Assembly (NCBI GenBank): GCA_020635435.1
Contig: JACJZU010000001.1
Location: forward strand, 372,001 to 436,000
Source of the DNA: Flavobacteriales bacterium
GTDB taxonomy: Bacteria; Bacteroidota; Bacteroidia; NS11-12g; UBA9320
Length of the DNA stretch: 64,000 nt
Direction of reading: 5' to 3'
A model generated the notes under the pieces. That model saw nothing but the letters and a program-made list of their open reading frames with translations, had not been told where the DNA came from and did not search any database. Positions 16,890 through 24,405 of this stretch are shown here, piece by piece. Positions within the stretch are counted from its first letter, which is position 1. Each line of letters begins with the position of its first letter. Made by a program: the position numbers and the translations under genes.

Positions 16890-17339
16890 ATGAGTTTGAT
16901 CGATCAGGTAGGGGAACACCTCAAAGATGCCATGCGTGCCAAAGACCAGGCAAAATTGCGTACGTTGAGGGCTATCAAAGCCGAATTGCTTCTGTTGAAA
17001 ACCAAAGATGCCAATGCCGAGGTAAGTGCAGACGATGAAATGGCTGCATTGGTAAAAATGGCCAAACAACGTCGCGAATCACTCAAGATCTATCAGGAAC
17101 AAGGTCGCAACGATCTTTCCCAGATCGAAGAAGAAGAACTTAGGATCATCGAAACCTTCCTTCCAAAACAACTCTCAACCGATGAACTCAAAGCTGAATT
17201 ACAAAAGATCATCGAACAAACAGGGGCATCCGGGATCCAGGATATGGGCAAGGTGATGGGGATGGCCTCATCCAAACTGAAAGGACTGGCTGAAGGGAGT
17301 GCGATCGCCTCAGCAGTTAGGGAATTGCTGTCAGCTTAG
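16890..17339 (+). CDS. GatB/YqeY domain protein
   Basis: 149 aa, the usual length of the YqeY family. It begins MSLIDQVGEHLKDAMRAKD, has the conserved RTLRAIKAE and RRESLKIYQEQGR blocks, then EEELRIIETFLPKQLS and GKVMGMASSKLKGLAEGS. The fold is shared with the tail domain of the GatB subunit of tRNA-dependent amidotransferase and is thought to contact tRNA, but the role of the free-standing protein is not settled. It is a single gene, with the -7 box four bases upstream of the ATG. Confidence 0.93.
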   Translation: MSLIDQVGEHLKDAMRAKDQAKLRTLRAIKAELLLLKTKDANAEVSADDEMAALVKMAKQRRESLKIYQEQGRNDLSQIEEEELRIIETFLPKQLSTDELKAELQKIIEQTGASGIQDMGKVMGMASSKLKGLAEGSAIASAVRELLSA

Positions 17340-17504
17340 ATCCGAACTGTCGAATGTGTTCAGCAAACTGAACATTAAACACTACAGATCGAATTTAGGC
17401 TCTAGGCTCCCTGAAAAGCCCATTTACAAAGGCTTCAGACGGACGAACTGCCGTTTCAGATATAAAAATGACAACATTTACCTGATCGAAATCAGGCGTA
17501 TTGT

Positions 17505-17534
17505 TTTGTGGTACGATTTTTTTAGCTATTTTTG
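17505..17534 (+). promoter_or_regulatory. Promoter of the small T9SS sorting-domain gene
   Basis: TTTG at 17505-17508, an 18-base spacer, then TATTTTTG at 17527-17534, an exact TAnnTTTG match. The ATG is at 17548, so the leader is about 7 bases. Confidence 0.7.
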
Positions 17535-17547
17535 AAAGTAACTGATT

Positions 17548-17898
17548 ATGGCAAGAGCACTACACCTTATTTTGATTGTACTTTTCATAGCCGCCTGGAC
17601 TCCGGGAGTAATGGCCGATGAAAAGGACAACCCGACTGTTGAACAAAGCAGTTCGCTGAAACTTGGTCAGAATTACCCAAACCCTGCAAGTGACAAAACG
17701 TATATAGATGTTCAGTTCAATTCTGCGGAAGCCACATTAACGATCTACAACGTGGTTGGTGAATTGATCGAGCAACAGACCATAGTCGACAAACGCATCA
17801 TCCTGGATGTGTCCAATTACACCGAAGGGGTTTACCTCTACACGTTAGAAGCCGATGGTCAGAAGATCACCAAAAGGCTCACGGTTAAAAAGCATTAA
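17548..17898 (+). CDS. Minimal secreted protein: signal peptide plus T9SS type A sorting domain
   Basis: 116 aa. Residues 1-23 are a signal peptide (LILIVLFIAAWTPGVMA). About 15 polar residues follow, and then from about 40 to the end a complete type A T9SS sorting domain: LKLGQNYPNPASDKTYIDV, LTIYNVVGELI, EGVYLYTLEADG, and the basic tail KRLTVKKH. There is no room for any cargo domain, whereas T9SS sorting domains normally sit at the end of large proteins. It has a good promoter and its own terminator, so it looks like a real gene rather than a remnant. Possible roles are a decoy or regulator of the sortase complex, a carrier for lipopolysaccharide attachment, or a decayed cargo gene. Confidence 0.85.
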   Translation: MARALHLILIVLFIAAWTPGVMADEKDNPTVEQSSSLKLGQNYPNPASDKTYIDVQFNSAEATLTIYNVVGELIEQQTIVDKRIILDVSNYTEGVYLYTLEADGQKITKRLTVKKH

Positions 17899-17918
17899 AT
17901 GTAAGTTTTTTCATATTG

Positions 17919-17948
17919 AAAAGCCTCGGTAAATCCGGGGCTTTTTTT
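17919..17948. terminator. Hairpin terminator between convergent genes
   Basis: Stem AAGCCTCGG / CCGGGGCTT (17921-17929 and 17935-17943, one T-G pair) with loop TAAAT, followed by T5 beyond the stem. It ends the small T9SS gene. A shorter T run on the other strand may also serve the methylmalonyl-CoA mutase gene, which stops at 17968. Confidence 0.85.
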
Positions 17949-17967
17949 ATGCCTCATTCCGGGAGTC

Positions 17968-20931
17968 CTAACGTTCAGGATTCATACGATCCAGAATTTC
18001 TGACGCGGCTCGGCTTAAAACTGTACCCGGGCCAAAGATGAAGTCAACACCGGATCGGTACAACTTATCGTAATCCTGCTCCGGGATCACCCCGCCAACG
18101 ACCACCAATACATCATCCAATCCGAGCTCCTCCAGAGCCTTGACCAATTCGGGAACCAGCGTTTTATGGCCACCTGCCAAACTGGACACACCCACAATGT
18201 GCACGTCATTTTCCAGAGCCTGACGTGCAGCCTCGGCAGGTGTCTGGAACAAAGGACCCAGATCCACATCAAAACCAAGGTCGGCAAAGCCGGTCGCAAT
18301 CACACGGGCCCCGCGGTCATGACCATCCTGACCCATCTTCACGACCAACATACGCGGACGTCTGCCTGTTCTGGCTGCAAAAGCATCTGATTTCTTACGA
18401 GCTTCCTCAAATTCAATATTCTCCTTCATGCGTTCGCTATAAACACCACTAATACTTTGATTGGAAGCTTGATATCTTCCCCATCTTTCCACAAGCGCCT
18501 CAGATATCTCACCCAGCGTAGCCCGAACCCGGGCAGCCTCAACCGCCTTTTCCAGGAGGTTTCCGGAGCCATCAGCGGCATCCTGAAGGGATTTGAGTGC
18601 TTTTTGAACCGCAAATTCATCCCGTTTTGAGCGAATTTCCTCCAACCGCTTGACCTGAGCATCCCGAACCGCACTGTTGTCGATATCCAATATGTCGATC
18701 TCCGTTTTGGTCGAACTTCGAAATGCATTCAACCCGATGATCTTATCCTTTCCACTGTCGATCCCCGCCTGCTTTCGGGCTGCTGCCTCTTCGATACGCA
18801 TCTTGGGAATACCTGCCTCTATGGCCCGTGCCATGCCTCCGGCTTCTTCGATCTCCTTCATCAATTCCGACGCCTGTACGATCAACTCTCCCGTGAGATA
18901 TTCGATGAGGTAGCTCCCCCCCCAGGGATCCACAAAATCGCATATGCCGGTTTCCTTCTGCAAATAGATCTGCGTTTCGCGGGCGATCCGGGCACTAAAA
19001 TCTGTAGGAAGGGCGATGGCCTCATCCAGCGAATTGGTGTGAAGGGATTGCGTTCCACCCATAACAGCAGCCAAGGCCTCAATACAGGTTCTTGCCACAT
19101 TATTAAAGGGATCTTGCTCCGTTAAACTCCATCCACTGGTTTGGCAATGTGTGCGCAAAGCCATCGATTTCGGGTTCCGCGGATTGAAATCTCGGATGAT
19201 CGACGCCCATAAAACCCGGGCGGCGCGCATTTTTGCTATTTCCAGGTAATGGTTCATTCCAATTCCCCAGAAAAAGGACAGTCGTGGAGCAAAATCGTCG
19301 ATGGCCAGACCCGATTCCAGTCCGGTCCGCACATACTCCAGTCCATCCGCCAGCGTATATGCCAATTCAATGGCAGTAGACGCACCCGCCTCTTGCATAT
19401 GGTAACCGCTTATGCTGATCGAATTGAAACGCGGCATATGCGCAGAGGTATATTTAAATATGTCACTGATGATACGCATGGAAGGTGCCGGAGGATAGAT
19501 ATAGGTGTTGCGCACCATGAATTCCTTGAGTATGTCGTTCTGTATGGTTCCGCTCAGCTGAGCCGGTGTAACACCCTGTTCTTCGGCAGCAACTATGTAA
19601 AAGGCCATAATGGGCAGCACTGCACCATTCATGGTCATGGAAACAGACATTTTATCCAATGGAATGCCATCGAAGAGCATTTTCATGTCTTCTACAGAAT
19701 CGATAGCAACCCCGGCCATTCCCACATCTCCTCGCACCCGCTCGTGATCACTATCGTATCCCCGATGCGTGGCCAGATCGAAGGCCACTGAAAGTCCCTT
19801 TTGACCTGCGGCTAGATTTCGCCTGTAGAAGGCATTCGATTCTTCTGCAGTGCTGAATCCGGCATACTGTCGGATCGTCCACGGACGTACACTGTACATC
19901 GAAGCATACGGACCGCGTAAATAAGGTTCAATCCCCGCCGAATAATTGTAAAGTTCCTTTTGGGTTACGTCCTCATCAAGTGCTCTTTGGGGAAATGGAA
20001 TGCCCTCCGGACTCGTATAAACCGGATTACGTTCATCTCGGAGACTACCACCTGAAGCAGACCTGAGCTCCTCAGGAAGCAGTTGATCCATGAGATGACC
20101 GATCGCAAAGGATCCGGCCATCGCATCACGTACCGAATCCAAATGGCTCTCGCACCGGAGCAGATTCGAAATATTGCGCGACCATCGCAACGCGTTTTCG
20201 GAACGACTACCATCGTAGGTTTCAACGTAGATCGCATCGGCTCCACCGAGGATCGCCGAAACGAACTGAGTGGTAAGTCGCAAGAGATTGGTGTGATCTT
20301 CCGTATTGCCGGCAGGTACTTCAAGTTTGGCGGTTATAAATGGAACTGAGCCATTGCCGATATGCTCAAGGGTAATTCTTAAGCTGCGAAGCCGGGCAAT
20401 ACTTCCAAGGAGATCAGTGCTCAACAAAACCTCCATGTTGAGGTCATCAGGTCGGATCATTGCCCCATATCCCGCAAGCTCCTCCGACAATCCGGTCAGA
20501 TATACCCGATCAATACCGATTGCTTCAAGCTTCAGACAAAATCGTCTGAAAGCCGAGACAGTAAGATCGGATGTCTTTGCCTCGTGCAGCGGAATATTCG
20601 CCAGAGAGCGCACATCCTTAAGTTCACGTGATCCCGAACCGTAAACCGGTATACCTGCCACATACACATCCGAAGCCACAAGATCCACTCCTTCCAAATT
20701 CTCCGGATCTGCAGCGAATGCAGCATCGAAGGGTACTATGAGTTTCCAATCCCGAGGTGCGGTTGCAGGAATTGGGTGAAACGTTACATTCTCCGAATTG
20801 CAGATCGGTTCCCGAACCAATCCATCGATCTTTCGAATCAGATCTGTATAACTCCCGGAACCCAGTTCTTCCTCAAGCCTGTGTATCCACTCCTTCCTAG
20901 ATGTACTTTCAAATTCAAGAGCTGATTGCAT
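17968..20931 (-). CDS. Methylmalonyl-CoA mutase, fused small and large subunits
   Basis: 987 aa from ATG 20931; the -7 box just upstream and homology both support this start. Residues 1-285 resemble the catalytically inert small subunit (N-terminal EFESTSRKEWIHRLEEEL, later ILGGADAIYV and RNISNLLRCESHLD), but shortened and without its cobalamin-like domain. Residues 325-830 are the large-subunit TIM barrel (YLRGPYASMYSVRPWTIRQY, then GQKGLSVAFDLATHRGYDSD). Residues 858-987 are the B12 domain, with DxHxxG as DGHDRG and axial ligand His871. It interconverts methylmalonyl-CoA and succinyl-CoA for propionate, odd-chain and branched-chain catabolism. In Bacteroidota, the subunits are normally separate adjacent genes, so the fusion is unusual. 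No mutase chaperone or epimerase gene is in the window. Confidence 0.95.
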   Translation of the reverse strand: MQSALEFESTSRKEWIHRLEEELGSGSYTDLIRKIDGLVREPICNSENVTFHPIPATAPRDWKLIVPFDAAFAADPENLEGVDLVASDVYVAGIPVYGSGSRELKDVRSLANIPLHEAKTSDLTVSAFRRFCLKLEAIGIDRVYLTGLSEELAGYGAMIRPDDLNMEVLLSTDLLGSIARLRSLRITLEHIGNGSVPFITAKLEVPAGNTEDHTNLLRLTTQFVSAILGGADAIYVETYDGSRSENALRWSRNISNLLRCESHLDSVRDAMAGSFAIGHLMDQLLPEELRSASGGSLRDERNPVYTSPEGIPFPQRALDEDVTQKELYNYSAGIEPYLRGPYASMYSVRPWTIRQYAGFSTAEESNAFYRRNLAAGQKGLSVAFDLATHRGYDSDHERVRGDVGMAGVAIDSVEDMKMLFDGIPLDKMSVSMTMNGAVLPIMAFYIVAAEEQGVTPAQLSGTIQNDILKEFMVRNTYIYPPAPSMRIISDIFKYTSAHMPRFNSISISGYHMQEAGASTAIELAYTLADGLEYVRTGLESGLAIDDFAPRLSFFWGIGMNHYLEIAKMRAARVLWASIIRDFNPRNPKSMALRTHCQTSGWSLTEQDPFNNVARTCIEALAAVMGGTQSLHTNSLDEAIALPTDFSARIARETQIYLQKETGICDFVDPWGGSYLIEYLTGELIVQASELMKEIEEAGGMARAIEAGIPKMRIEEAAARKQAGIDSGKDKIIGLNAFRSSTKTEIDILDIDNSAVRDAQVKRLEEIRSKRDEFAVQKALKSLQDAADGSGNLLEKAVEAARVRATLGEISEALVERWGRYQASNQSISGVYSERMKENIEFEEARKKSDAFAARTGRRPRMLVVKMGQDGHDRGARVIATGFADLGFDVDLGPLFQTPAEAARQALENDVHIVGVSSLAGGHKTLVPELVKALEELGLDDVLVVVGGVIPEQDYDKLYRSGVDFIFGPGTVLSRAASEILDRMNPER

Positions 20932-20937
20932 ACCGCA

Positions 20938-20945
20938 CAAATTTA
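20938..20945 (-). promoter_or_regulatory. -7 element TAAATTTG of the methylmalonyl-CoA mutase gene
   Basis: On the minus strand, TAAATTTG is followed by six bases and then the ATG at 20931. It is an exact TAnnTTTG match and supports that start. It leaves no room for a B12 riboswitch in the leader. Confidence 0.6.
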
Positions 20946-21045
20946 TTCCAATTGACCTAACCCCCTTTATCCATTTGACGGGGACGATCGATTCCAAATT
21001 AATAGACCCTATGTCCTCCATAAGCAACACGTATGGTTACAGCCA

Positions 21046-21053
21046 TATATTTG
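21046..21053 (+). promoter_or_regulatory. -7 element TATATTTG of the enoyl-CoA hydratase gene
   Basis: Exact TAnnTTTG match ending five bases before the ATG at 21059, implying a leaderless or nearly leaderless mRNA. It also argues against the upstream in-frame ATG at 21011. Confidence 0.55.
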
Positions 21054-21058
21054 CGGCC

Positions 21059-21838
21059 ATGATCAACGGACAATATAATTTTCTGGAGGTACGCTATGAA
21101 AGCGACATCTGCTACATCTGCATAAACCGGCCGGAAAAGATGAATGCACTGAACATCACGCTCCTTCAGGAGATCCGTGAGGCCGCCTTAGATGCTCGCA
21201 CAAAAGCACATGGGATCATATTATTTGGCAGCGGTACGAAGGCCTTTGCAGCCGGGGCCGACATCGCCGAATTTGCAGATTTCAATGCAGAACAAGGTAA
21301 AGCGATGAGTTCCGGAGGGCATGATGTGATGGACACGCTGGAACAGTCGCCCATCCCGGTGATCGCGGCTATCAATGGCTTTGCGCTTGGTGGGGGTTGC
21401 GAATTGGCCATGGCCTGCCATCTCCGCGTTGCAACTGCAAGTTCAAAATTTGGTCAACCCGAGGTGAATCTCGGTTTGGTTCCGGGCTATGGGGGAACTC
21501 AAAGATTGCCCCTGCTCATTGGTCGATCCAAAGGCCTTGAACTTCTGTTAACCGGGGATATGATAGGTGCCGAAGAAGCTGAGCGACTTGGATTGATAAA
21601 TGCGGTGGTGGATGAAGCAGATCTGTTACCGACCTGTGAGAAACTGATCCGCAAGATCGCCGCCAAATCGCCCAATGCCATCGCCAAAACGATCGCCTTG
21701 GTCAATGATCTGTACAAGGATGGTGTAAATGGGATGGAAAGCGAGCAGGAGGCTTTCGGGGACTGCTTCAATTCGGAGGAGTTCAGAGAGGGGACCGATG
21801 CATTCCTGAATAAGCGCAAAGCCGATTTTAGGAAATAA
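21059..21838 (+). CDS. Enoyl-CoA hydratase/isomerase family protein
   Basis: 259 aa from ATG 21059, the normal crotonase length. The oxyanion-hole blocks are present: GTKAFAAGADIAEF and INGFALGGGCELAMACHLRVA. The catalytic Glu pair is plausible: E in GGGCELAM and E in KFGQPEVNLGLVPGYGGTQRL. It hydrates 2-enoyl-CoA during fatty-acid or branched-chain amino-acid breakdown in the cytoplasm. It is transcribed divergently from the methylmalonyl-CoA mutase, whose pathway begins with propionyl-CoA from such degradations, so a common physiological role is likely. Exact substrate cannot be read. Confidence 0.92.
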   Translation: MINGQYNFLEVRYESDICYICINRPEKMNALNITLLQEIREAALDARTKAHGIILFGSGTKAFAAGADIAEFADFNAEQGKAMSSGGHDVMDTLEQSPIPVIAAINGFALGGGCELAMACHLRVATASSKFGQPEVNLGLVPGYGGTQRLPLLIGRSKGLELLLTGDMIGAEEAERLGLINAVVDEADLLPTCEKLIRKIAAKSPNAIAKTIALVNDLYKDGVNGMESEQEAFGDCFNSEEFREGTDAFLNKRKADFRK

Positions 21839-21866
21839 CCCTGACAACTCTTCTTTTGGCACAGGG

Positions 21867-21898
21867 TTTGTTTCTAACAGAACGAACAAGTAAATTTG
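21867..21898 (+). promoter_or_regulatory. Strong consensus promoter of the DUF1573 gene
   Basis: TTTG at 21867-21870, a 20-base spacer, and TAAATTTG at 21891-21898. Both boxes match the Bacteroidota consensus exactly. The leader to ATG 21918 is about 13 bases and A-rich, which is the usual translation enhancer in this phylum. Confidence 0.8.
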
Positions 21899-21917
21899 AA
21901 ACTCAATAAAAAAAATT

Positions 21918-22373
21918 ATGAAACGTACATTTTTAACTCTTTTAGTCGCCATTGCATTTGCAGGTTCAGGTTTTGCTCAGGATGGAGAGAAAAAGACCAT
22001 ATCCCTTAACCAGGCTGATGGTGCTAAAATCCAGTTCGAAAAAACCCAACACGATTTCGGAACGATCAAAGAAGGAACGCAGGCTACAGTGAGCTTCATG
22101 TTCACCAACACAGGTAGTACTCCGCTCGTGCTGAATTCAGTACAGGCTTCTTGTGGTTGTACTACTCCAAAATGGACCAAAGAACCGATCGCTCCAGGAG
22201 CAACTGGTGAAGTAACGGCCATCTACAATTCCAAAGGACGACCAGGTAACTTCACAAAAACCATTACTGTTAAGCACAATGGTGAAGGTGCGGTTGAATA
22301 CCTCACGATCCGTGGTTTTGTTGACAAAGCTGAAACTCCTCCGACTTCTCCGGTTATGACTCCGGAAAAATAA
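21918..22373 (+). CDS. DUF1573 secreted protein
   Basis: 151 aa. The signal peptide is MKRTFLTLLVAIAFAGSGFAQ. The DUF1573 Ig-like (ASH/HYDIN-like) domain covers about 38-140: FEKTQHDFGTIKEGTQATVSF, then FTNTGSTPLVLNSVQASCGCT, which includes the conserved SCGC motif. The family is abundant in Bacteroidota and is exported to the periplasm, but its function is unknown. It has a near-perfect promoter and a terminator, so it is a single-gene transcript and probably well expressed. Confidence 0.93.
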   Translation: MKRTFLTLLVAIAFAGSGFAQDGEKKTISLNQADGAKIQFEKTQHDFGTIKEGTQATVSFMFTNTGSTPLVLNSVQASCGCTTPKWTKEPIAPGATGEVTAIYNSKGRPGNFTKTITVKHNGEGAVEYLTIRGFVDKAETPPTSPVMTPEK

Positions 22374-22394
22374 TTCGGATACGATATTAGACAG

Positions 22395-22422
22395 AAAAGG
22401 CATCCCATTGTGGATGCCTTTT
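22395..22422. terminator. Bidirectional terminator between DUF1573 and the PLP-enzyme operon
   Basis: 11-bp stem AAAAGGCATCC / GGATGCCTTTT (22395-22405 and 22412-22422) with loop CATTGT. Because A4 precedes and T5 follows, it works on both strands and ends the transcripts of the genes stopping at 22373 (+) and 22433 (-). Confidence 0.9.
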
Positions 22423-22432
22423 TCATTTCCCT

Positions 22433-23311
22433 TCAAGCTTGCGTTCGATCCGACAGCAGTCCGGTTAACCCACCACTATGCAGGGCGAGTACCCGGTCTC
22501 CGGCAAATAAACCGGACTCCCGCATTTGTGGAATGGCCATGATCATTTTTCCGGTGTATACGGGATCGAGCAGAATCCCGGTTGAACGGCTAAATCGTCT
22601 CATTTCTTCAAGCAGTTGCGGATCCGATTTCCCAAACCCTTTTCTGCAGAACGCTTCGTGAAGGATCCAGTTGTCCGGATCATCCGGACAATTTGCCCGA
22701 ATGAAATCCTCCAAATACCCCGCACCTCGCATCACTGCAATCCCGTGAACGCGGATCTTTGGTGCAAATGAGCGAATCAATCCGCAGAATGTGGTTGCGG
22801 TTCCAACTGCGCAAACTATGTCCGTAATACCGAGTTGCGCCGGCTCATCGTCGAATATCTCTTCACAACCAAGTATTCCTTCCCAGTTTGCGCCACCTTC
22901 AGGAACAACCAGGTATCCGGGGATATGGTCGGACTTGACGGCCTCCTTCTTCGCACGGTAATCCTCCCTTGTTAGAAACCGCAGTTCCATGCCGAATTCG
23001 TCGCATAGGCGCAAGACGAAATTGCTATCCTCCTTCAATTCGTCACCCCGGACAAAGCCTATGGACCTGAGGCCGGCGCAGGCACAGGCGCAGGCAACAG
23101 CGATGAGATGATTGGAATAGGCTCCTCCGAACGTGCATATCCCGGAGAATCCTTGCTCCCTGGCTGCAAGTATGTTATATTTCAACTTCCGCCATTTGTT
23201 CCCGGATATGAACGGGTGAATAAGGTCGTCCCTTTTCAGGTATACCGGGAAGCCGAAATAATCGTGAAGCCCCTGTATGGGCGTGTTCAGGTCGAACACG
23301 GACTCATTCAT
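22433..23311 (-). CDS. PLP-dependent D-cysteine desulfhydrase / ACC-deaminase family enzyme
   Basis: 292 aa. The PLP lysine is Lys39 in SGNKWRKLKYN, preceded by YLKRDDL; TFGGAYSNHL is the phosphate/substrate loop. Near the end, LDPVYTGKM keeps the catalytic Tyr252, but the next residue is Thr where true ACC deaminases have Glu, which fits D-cysteine desulfhydrases. It would release pyruvate, ammonia and sulfide (or another beta leaving group) from a D-amino acid. Its start overlaps the end of the flavoprotein gene by 8 bases, so it is the last gene of the receptor-cupin-flavoprotein operon. A run of alternating Ala-Cys near residue 75 comes from a GCAGGC-like hexamer repeat in the DNA. Confidence 0.82.
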   Translation of the reverse strand: MNESVFDLNTPIQGLHDYFGFPVYLKRDDLIHPFISGNKWRKLKYNILAAREQGFSGICTFGGAYSNHLIAVACACACAGLRSIGFVRGDELKEDSNFVLRLCDEFGMELRFLTREDYRAKKEAVKSDHIPGYLVVPEGGANWEGILGCEEIFDDEPAQLGITDIVCAVGTATTFCGLIRSFAPKIRVHGIAVMRGAGYLEDFIRANCPDDPDNWILHEAFCRKGFGKSDPQLLEEMRRFSRSTGILLDPVYTGKMIMAIPQMRESGLFAGDRVLALHSGGLTGLLSDRTQA

Positions 23312-23975
23312 AGAATACGGCGATATCGGCCAGCGCCTTACGGTGGATATCGGGAACTACTGCACCCTCAGCCGGGTAGCCAACCGGCAGTAACAGGAAT
23401 GCCTTTTCATTCTCTGGTCGTTGCAGCAATTCAGCCAGAAAATTCATAGGACTTGGGGTATGGGTCAAGGTCACCAAACCCGCCTGATGTATGGCTGCAA
23501 TGAGAAATCCCGCTGCGATACCGACTGATTCCTGAACATAGTAGTTCTTCGTCCTCTCGCCATCGTTGACATCGTAGATCTTGCGAAAGATAACGATCAA
23601 CCAGGGTGCGGTTTCGAGAAATGGCTTGTGCCAATCGGTTCCAAATGCCTCAAGATCCTTGAGCCATGCATCCCCCATTCTTCCGTGATAGTTATCGTAC
23701 TCCTCCTTCTCTGCGGCTTCTCTGATCTTCTTTTTCAAAACGGGATCGGAGATCGCGCAGAAAGTCCAGGGCTGCTTGTTCGCACCGGAAGGCGCCGTAC
23801 CTGCTGTACGGATCAATTGTTCGATCGTTCGTCGACTGACCGGCGCGTCGGAGAACTCCCGGATACTCCGTCTACGGAAATATTTCTGATAGATCCTGTA
23901 CGCCGAGCGCTCCACACTTCGCGATGTGCGATACTGAAACAGGAGCGGAAGAAATTTCAAGAGTGCATTTCCCAC
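23304..23975 (-). CDS. Nitroreductase-fold flavoprotein, iodotyrosine-deiodinase-like
   Basis: 223 aa. FMN-binding RRRSIREFSD (34-43), then AGTAPSGANKQPWTF (58-72), the hallmark of the iodotyrosine deiodinase branch of the nitroreductase superfamily. The active-site lid of that enzyme uses Glu, Tyr and Lys to hold the zwitterion of halotyrosine. Here Glu92, Tyr96 and Lys117 occur with the expected spacing (+4 and +21). The C-terminal block LPVGYPAEGAVVPDIHRK also fits. The expected activity is reductive dehalogenation of iodo-, bromo- or chlorotyrosine in the cytoplasm with a reduced-flavin source. The start codon appears to be GTG 23975. It lies in an operon with a TonB-dependent receptor and a cupin. 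Confidence 0.85.
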   Translation of the reverse strand: MGNALLKFLPLLFQYRTSRSVERSAYRIYQKYFRRRSIREFSDAPVSRRTIEQLIRTAGTAPSGANKQPWTFCAISDPVLKKKIREAAEKEEYDNYHGRMGDAWLKDLEAFGTDWHKPFLETAPWLIVIFRKIYDVNDGERTKNYYVQESVGIAAGFLIAAIHQAGLVTLTHTPSPMNFLAELLQRPENEKAFLLLPVGYPAEGAVVPDIHRKALADIAVFYE

Positions 23976-23991
23976 GGATTAAATATCACAA

Positions 23992-24405
23992 TTATTTATC
24001 GATCCAAACGCGATCCTGGCCCTTGAATTCGGGAGCCTGCACGCTTACGACCTTCAGGGCCTTCCCCGAAAGGGTGCGAACGGAATGCGGTGTATTCACC
24101 GGAATGAGGATCAGGTCGCCTTTGCTGATGGTTCTGGTCTCGTCCCCGATCTGCATGATGGCTTTCCCTTCAAGTACCACAATGGTTTCGGTGTGGTATT
24201 CATGCTTATGTAGTTTAACCTCTTTCTTTACCCATATCAGGAAGGTGCTCGACCGCTCGTCGCTGTGTATGCGCTCCACGTGGATGTTGTCGTAATCTTG
24301 AGGAGCTGTGCGTTTGGCACCGTCCCATACATCGGTCTGCGCTTTCAAACCCAAACCGGTGAAAGAAAGGCAAAGCAGAACGGTCAGTCGTACAAATGCG
24401 GACAT
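23992..24405 (-). CDS. Exported cupin-domain protein
   Basis: 137 aa from ATG 24405, which shares a base with the stop of the receptor gene. The signal peptide is MSAFVRLTVLLCLSFTGLGLKAQ. The cupin barrel spans about 50-130: LHKHEYHTETIVVLEGKA with the metal-binding His cluster and Glu, then GDLILIPVNTPHSV with the second motif. It is probably a metal-binding periplasmic protein, either an enzyme acting on the imported compound or a binding protein. It is tightly coupled to the TonB-dependent receptor and 16 bases from the flavoprotein gene. Confidence 0.85.
   Translation of the reverse strand: MSAFVRLTVLLCLSFTGLGLKAQTDVWDGAKRTAPQDYDNIHVERIHSDERSSTFLIWVKKEVKLHKHEYHTETIVVLEGKAIMQIGDETRTISKGDLILIPVNTPHSVRTLSGKALKVVSVQAPEFKGQDRVWIDK

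Noticed and set aside
19249..19791. A 180-codon plus-strand frame inside the methylmalonyl-CoA mutase gene
   Set aside because: The opposite strand encodes a well-conserved part of the mutase barrel; the antisense frame has no family features.
20932..21045. A cobalamin riboswitch before the B12-dependent mutase
   Set aside because: The -7 box leaves almost no leader, and I see no B12-box-like element in the gap.
23060..23100. GC-rich hexamer repeat (GCAGGC-like) that might be a repeat element or CRISPR-like unit
   Set aside because: It is in frame within the PLP-enzyme gene and codes for an Ala-Cys run. Only about four short units, with no spacers.
22433..23311. True ACC deaminase as the call for the PLP enzyme
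   Set aside because: The residue after the catalytic Tyr is Thr (PVYTGK) rather than the Glu needed in ACC deaminases, so D-cysteine-desulfhydrase-like is the better name.
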